A stretch of DNA of 64,000 bases from Thiopseudomonas alkaliphila (GTDB lineage: Bacteria; Pseudomonadota; Gammaproteobacteria; Pseudomonadales; Pseudomonadaceae): assembly GCF_001267175.1 (NCBI RefSeq), contig NZ_CP012358.1, forward strand, positions 1,466,501-1,530,500, in the 5' to 3' direction. Numbering within the stretch: the stretch's first letter is position 1; each line of letters starts with the position of its first letter. Position numbers and translations under genes: made by a program. The notes under the pieces are model-generated. The model was given only the letters and a program-made list of their open reading frames with translations. It had not been told where the DNA came from and did not search any database. Shown here piece by piece: positions 60,337 to 64,000 of the stretch.

Positions 60337-61214
60337 CTCTACACTTCCCATCTCTTTTTATGCGCCCGAAGCAAAATCATACCGGCGATAATTTATTAGC
60401 TTGCTAAAAATTTACTAAGCTGATGCTCAGCTACCCTTCCCCCTAGCAGCGTTAAAGGGGTAAAGGGTAAATGGCTTGAAGGGATTAATGGAAGGGGGAT
60501 TAAGGGCAAAGGGGCTACCCTGAAAGGGCTTGTTTGCAGGGAAAAGCAAAAGGCCAAAAGGTAGTCCGTGCCAGACCTGCATTAATTGATAGGGCCTGAC
60601 TTTATCAGACACTTTTTGGCGGTCTCTTGTTCTTATACTAAAAATGCTGTTACGCTCGCTATGCTGCCCTAGAACGTCCTCTCCTAACCCCCATACTGGT
60701 GATAGACACTAGGTACGTTTCGGCTCTCTTAGCAGAGCCGTCTAACTCTACAACAAGCCCACCTCACGGTGGGCTTGTTGTTTCTACCCGAATATCCTGC
60801 TTACCCCTAAGCTACGCTCACCTAGCTCCGTACTCTGATTTGTCCTGCATCAAATTTGAAGCACACTTTTCACTACCCTGACATAAAGCAAGCAATTTTA
60901 GGTAAGCAGTTGCGGGGAACAACATTAGAACAACTACTAAACCATTACTGAACTGATGCATCCCTCAAACCTGAATGAAAGAACACATTTGTAAATACCA
61001 CCCCAAGTTTATTAACTCGTGTTTTAGGTATTGAGAGGGGCAGACGGCTAAACCCTTCTTCCCCAAGTGCATTTACGCATGCTCTCGCTTTCCAGCACTG
61101 CGTAGTAATCATCAGTATCGTGAGGCAATAATTTTGTAGATAGCACTCACGCTATGAGTGGCAGTATGATTAAAAAGTAGACTCGCACTTAAAAGAAGAG
61201 GAAATGGTGAAAAG
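60337..61214. other. Long gene-free region
   Basis: About 880 bp without a supported gene. It holds a G-tract-rich strand at 60449-60540, a second copy of the TTGATAGGGCCTGACT element (60585-60617), and two perfect hairpins (60721-60740 and 60751-60780). It may be the scar of lost elements. Confidence 0.5.
60751..60783 (+). terminator. Intrinsic terminator without an upstream gene
   Basis: CAACAAGCCCACC-TCAC-GGTGGGCTTGTTG, 13-bp perfect stem followed by TTT. No gene precedes it closely on the plus strand. Confidence 0.75.
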
Positions 61215-61946
61215 ATGTATCAACAAGTAGATGCGTTAAAGCATGCTTTAGATAAGCTGCGTCCATTACCTGCCGAAACCGTAAAAAGCCTGCAAGAGGA
61301 TTTAGTTTTACGTTGGACTTATCACTCTAATGCGATTGAGGGCAACACACTTTCCTTACTTGAGACAAAAGTGGTGCTTGAGGGTATTACTGTAGGGGGA
61401 AAAGCGCTTAGAGAGCACTTTGAAGCAATCAATCACCGTAATGCTATTTACTACGTTGAGGACATCATCAATCAACAAGAGTCTTTCTCTGAGTGGCAAA
61501 TACGCAATATCCATCAACTAATTCTAAAGAATATTGATGATGAAAATGCCGGCCGCTATCGACAGGTTAACGTGCTTATTTCAGGGGCAACGCATACGCC
61601 ACCAGACTGCGCATTAGTTGCGGACAAAATGCAACAGTTTATAGCATGGTATCAACGAGATGCGCACAAGCTGCACCCTATTGAGCGTGCAGCTAAGGTA
61701 CACGCTGATTTTGTAGGCATTCACCCATTTATTGATGGAAACGGACGAACTTCACGCCTGTTAATGAATTTAGAGTTGATGAAGGCAGGCTATCCACCGT
61801 GTGTGATCACAGTAGAAGATCGACTGACTTACTATGATGCACTCGATCAATGGATGACAAAGAATAATGAGCGACCCTTCATAGAGTTAATTGAGCGCTC
61901 AGTACTGGCAGCCTTCGATTCTTATAAGCGCGTATTAAAACTTTAG
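61215..61946 (+). CDS. Fic family protein (putative AMP transferase)
   Basis: A 243-residue protein with the full Fic motif HPFIDGNGRTSR (170-181), which transfers AMP from ATP to a target hydroxyl. The N terminus carries SNAIEGN (38-44), the inhibitory S/TxxxEG/N helix of class II Fic proteins, so activity is probably self-restrained through E42. The target is unknown. It stands alone between non-coding stretches. Confidence 0.9.
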   Translation: MYQQVDALKHALDKLRPLPAETVKSLQEDLVLRWTYHSNAIEGNTLSLLETKVVLEGITVGGKALREHFEAINHRNAIYYVEDIINQQESFSEWQIRNIHQLILKNIDDENAGRYRQVNVLISGATHTPPDCALVADKMQQFIAWYQRDAHKLHPIERAAKVHADFVGIHPFIDGNGRTSRLLMNLELMKAGYPPCVITVEDRLTYYDALDQWMTKNNERPFIELIERSVLAAFDSYKRVLKL

Positions 61947-62118
61947 CGTGTCATTTTCAACATGATGAAAAAGTCATGTTGCATGGCCATGGACAAGCTC
62001 ATGATGCTTGGTTAACACGCGTAAAAAACACCACGACGGTGCAGGCAGTCCAGTAAAGTGGTATATGATTAAAAATCATAGTCACATTAATATACAGAGA
62101 GCTGATTAGGAGAAGATC

Positions 62119-62457
62119 ATGGAATCTATTAATTGGGATGACTTTCAAAAAGTTGATATTCGCGTTGGAACAATTATTAGCGTAGAAGATTTCCCCGAAG
62201 CTCGCAGGCCTGCTTACAAGCTACAAGTGGATTTTGGAGACGAACTTGGCATTAAAAAATCCAGTGCTCAGATTACTGACTTGTACTCCAAAGAAGATCT
62301 GTTAGGCAAGCAAGTGTTGGCAGTTGTTAACTTTCCTCCCAAGCAAATCGGCCCTATTATGTCCGAGTGTCTAGTAACTGGGTTACACCGGCCAGATGGC
62401 TCTGTCGTGCTTTCAACCGTTGATATGGCATTGCCGAATGGATCTCGACTAGCGTAA
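62119..62457 (+). CDS. csaA: CsaA-type tRNA-binding/chaperone protein
   Basis: A 112-residue OB-fold protein of the EMAP/CsaA family: INWDDFQKVDIRVGTII start, VNFPPKQIGPIMSECLVTG and a VLSTVDMALPNGSRLA end. CsaA binds tRNA-like ligands as a dimer and has chaperone-like activity. Length is standard. AGGAG lies upstream. Confidence 0.92.
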   Translation: MESINWDDFQKVDIRVGTIISVEDFPEARRPAYKLQVDFGDELGIKKSSAQITDLYSKEDLLGKQVLAVVNFPPKQIGPIMSECLVTGLHRPDGSVVLSTVDMALPNGSRLA

Positions 62458-62882
62458 TACTCAGGCATAGGCTTACCTTCCTACTTAGGAACTATCTGCA
62501 CTAATAGAGCCGACAGCTGTAACCATGGCCCACTACTGGAAATCGCACTTCATTTAAATCAGCGGCACGAAGTGCGCTGGGGTAAATGGAAGTGTTTTGG
62601 CACAGTAGAACCACTACAGCTTGGCAAAATTAAGACCATACCAGATATGTAGATGCAGACTCTTCTGAAACGCCGACCACATAAGCGCTCATCCAGATGA
62701 TCACTTATTGTTAATCGGCTAAGACGGCTATACACAGCATTTTGCAGGCACCTAAAGTTTTTATTGCTGACTTAATATTTTGTTAATCATAGGTGTTAAA
62801 GCTATATTAACTCGACCCTTGGATTAACTCAGCAACCACTAGGACTAATCCAGCTAGCATTATTTGGTGAAAAATACACTTT
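62458..62882. other. Intergenic region before the copper genes
   Basis: No complete gene. On the plus strand, 62492-62652 keeps an open frame (ADSCNHGPLLEIALHLNQRH ... KTIPDM) without a clear start, perhaps a gene remnant. The promoter of the copper operon is presumably near 62780-62870. Confidence 0.45.
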
Positions 62883-63242
62883 ATGCTTCCAACGAATATC
62901 TCAAGCTCTAGAAAAAAACGACGCTTAAACACGGTCGTTTGGGGGCTGTTATTCGTACTCGCATTGTTCCTCAACCTACCTAACCAACAAACGCAACCAC
63001 ACATCTCTACTGCTCAACCTGATGTGCATTGTGCGCACTGCCTACACCATTCAAACTCAACAGATACTGAGATTTGCTGTCTGGCTACCAGCAGTTGTAT
63101 CAGCTGCTTTGCAGTAATTAAAACTAATGAGCCACCTAATTATTTTCAGCCGCATAGCTTGTTAATACGAGGCAGTAATTTACTCTCTCCTCAAAACTAT
63201 CTAGTCCCCCTACTTCCCCCTCCTAAACAGGATTACAGCTAA
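62883..63242 (+). CDS. Small Cys-rich membrane-anchored protein upstream of copA
   Basis: A 119-residue protein: basic N terminus, one hydrophobic segment (about 19-33) and a Cys/His-rich exported part (HCAHCLHHSNS, ICCLATSSCISCF). The layout recalls the DUF2946-type proteins found in copper operons, and the Cys/His clusters could bind copper. It lies 59 bp before copA. Confidence 0.6.
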   Translation: MLPTNISSSRKKRRLNTVVWGLLFVLALFLNLPNQQTQPHISTAQPDVHCAHCLHHSNSTDTEICCLATSSCISCFAVIKTNEPPNYFQPHSLLIRGSNLLSPQNYLVPLLPPPKQDYS

Positions 63243-63301
63243 TTACCCGCTCGATTTTTTGAGCAATCACATCAATAGCTTTAACCAAATTAGGAAATAC
63301 T

Positions 63302-64000
63302 ATGAAACGTAGAACTCTAGTACAAATGCTGGGTGGTGCCTCGCTATTAGCGACTGGTGTTGGACAAGCTGTAGCTCGTGGCATGATGGGCTCAGGTCAT
63401 CACGCAGAAATGATGCACGATATGCAAGGCATGCATCATATGGGCGATATGCAGGGCATGATGCACGGTACGGCAAACTTAATGCCGTTGAATAAAATGC
63501 CCAGTCAGCAAAAGCTACAGCGCTTGCCGCTGCTAAAAAACCAAAGCAATCAACCACGCTTATTTAAAGCAACTCTTGAGGCTAAGCCTGTCAAGCTCAC
63601 CCTTGCTGACCGTAAGCAAACTGAAGTATGGGCATACAATGGACAAATCCCAGGCCCTCAAATTGTCGCTTTTGAAGGCGACACCGTAGAAATTAATTTT
63701 ATTAACTCCTTGTCCCAACCCAGCACTATTCACTGGCATGGCCTACCTGTACCGCCTGATCAAGATGGTAATCCACATGACGCAGTTGCGCCTGGTGAAA
63801 GTCGCCTCTATCGCTTTACCTTACCCAAAGGATCTGCAGGTACTTATTGGTATCACCCTCACCCCCACGGCTATGTATCAGAGCAAGTGTTCAGAGGGTT
63901 AGCTGGCAGCTTTATTGTTAAAGCTAAAGATGATCCTTTAGCCCACCTTACTGAACAACATTGGTTAATTTCGGACCTTCGTTTAGACGCCCAAGCGAGC
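63302..64000 (+). CDS. copA: CopA-type multicopper oxidase (partial, runs off the right edge)
   Basis: 233 codons are visible. A twin-arginine signal (MKRRTLVQML) precedes a Met/His-rich segment (HHAEMMHDMQGMHHMGDMQG), as in periplasmic copper-resistance oxidases. The first cupredoxin domain follows, with copper-ligand motifs IHWHG and YWYHPHPHG. These enzymes oxidise Cu(I) to the less toxic Cu(II). The downstream domains and any copB are outside the window. Confidence 0.9.
   Translation, partial: MKRRTLVQMLGGASLLATGVGQAVARGMMGSGHHAEMMHDMQGMHHMGDMQGMMHGTANLMPLNKMPSQQKLQRLPLLKNQSNQPRLFKATLEAKPVKLTLADRKQTEVWAYNGQIPGPQIVAFEGDTVEINFINSLSQPSTIHWHGLPVPPDQDGNPHDAVAPGESRLYRFTLPKGSAGTYWYHPHPHGYVSEQVFRGLAGSFIVKAKDDPLAHLTEQHWLISDLRLDAQAS

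Larger units (their letters stand above)
9735..64000. mobile_element. PFGI-1/PAPI-1/ICEclc-type integrative and conjugative element (left 54 kb)
   Basis: It begins at the tRNA-Thr attachment copy and opens with parA, as the soj end of PAPI-1-like islands does. It carries the conserved maintenance genes (dnaB, parB, STY4528-type, TIGR03761, ssb, topB, DUF3577) and the full G-type conjugation cluster. No relaxase, integrase or intact tRNA-Thr is present before 64000, so I assume the element continues past the right edge. Cargo comprises an iron-uptake-like operon, a putative defence pair, an efflux pair and copper resistance. Confidence 0.85.

Noticed and set aside
62492-62652. Protein-coding gene of about 50 codons before the copper operon
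   Set aside because: Open frame without start codon, ribosome binding site or recognised family; noted only as a possible remnant.
57683-64000. Right end of the ICE and return to chromosome within the window
   Set aside because: No intact tRNA-Thr(TGT), integrase or relaxase is visible, so the element must continue unless it is truncated. I cannot exclude a truncated element.

Overview
The window joins about 9.7 kb of chromosome from a moderately AT-rich gammaproteobacterium to the first 54 kb of a large integrative and conjugative element (ICE) of the PFGI-1/PAPI-1/ICEclc type. The host looks like a low-GC relative of Pseudomonas: cytochrome c4 sits divergent to engB, as in Pseudomonas, and a PlpD-type patatin follows. 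This placement is an inference from gene content.

Chromosome, 1-9730. A giant BapA-like adhesin gene (minus strand, running off the left edge) has an apparent frameshift inside its Ser-Asp repeat. It is followed by an acetate/succinate CoA-transferase, cytochrome c4, engB and plpD.

Left ICE end, 9735-24242. A 47-bp 3' fragment of a tRNA-Thr(TGT) gene marks the attachment site. The intact tRNA, the integrase and the relaxase should lie beyond the right edge. The maintenance genes follow: parA, a dnaB-like helicase, parB, DUF2857, an STY4528-type replication gene, the TIGR03761 and DUF3158 genes, ssb and topB. Scattered among them are decayed toxin-antitoxin modules and unusual repeats.

Cargo 1, 24243-30972. 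A Fur box precedes a fecI-fecR sigma/regulator pair, a TonB-dependent receptor, a protein of unknown function and a secreted rhodanese.

Transfer region, 31072-50772. A DUF3577/STY4534 gene is followed by a complete G-type (genomic-island) type IV secretion set, from PilL to TraG, ending with DUF3742.

Cargo 2, 50970-64000. This holds a frameshifted gene, an AT-rich GHKL-ATPase/TIR gene convergent with a DNA cytosine methyltransferase (the best candidate for a new defence system), small membrane proteins, an AraC/MFS efflux pair, a small ATPase, a Fic protein, CsaA and the start of copper-resistance gene copA.

Three non-coding or overlapping signals stand out. (1) Helically phased 15-bp palindromes lie inside the STY4528-type replication gene, a possible origin. 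(2) Three clusters of 37-bp-spaced 17-bp palindromes have arms that change sequence yet stay self-complementary. (3) A structured leader of about 165-172 nt occurs upstream of three unrelated genes, with covarying stems and a hairpin that buries the ribosome binding site; a fourth, shortened copy is also present. In addition, a 27-bp ungapped motif lies about 90-100 bp upstream of three ICE operons and may be the operator of a shared activator.
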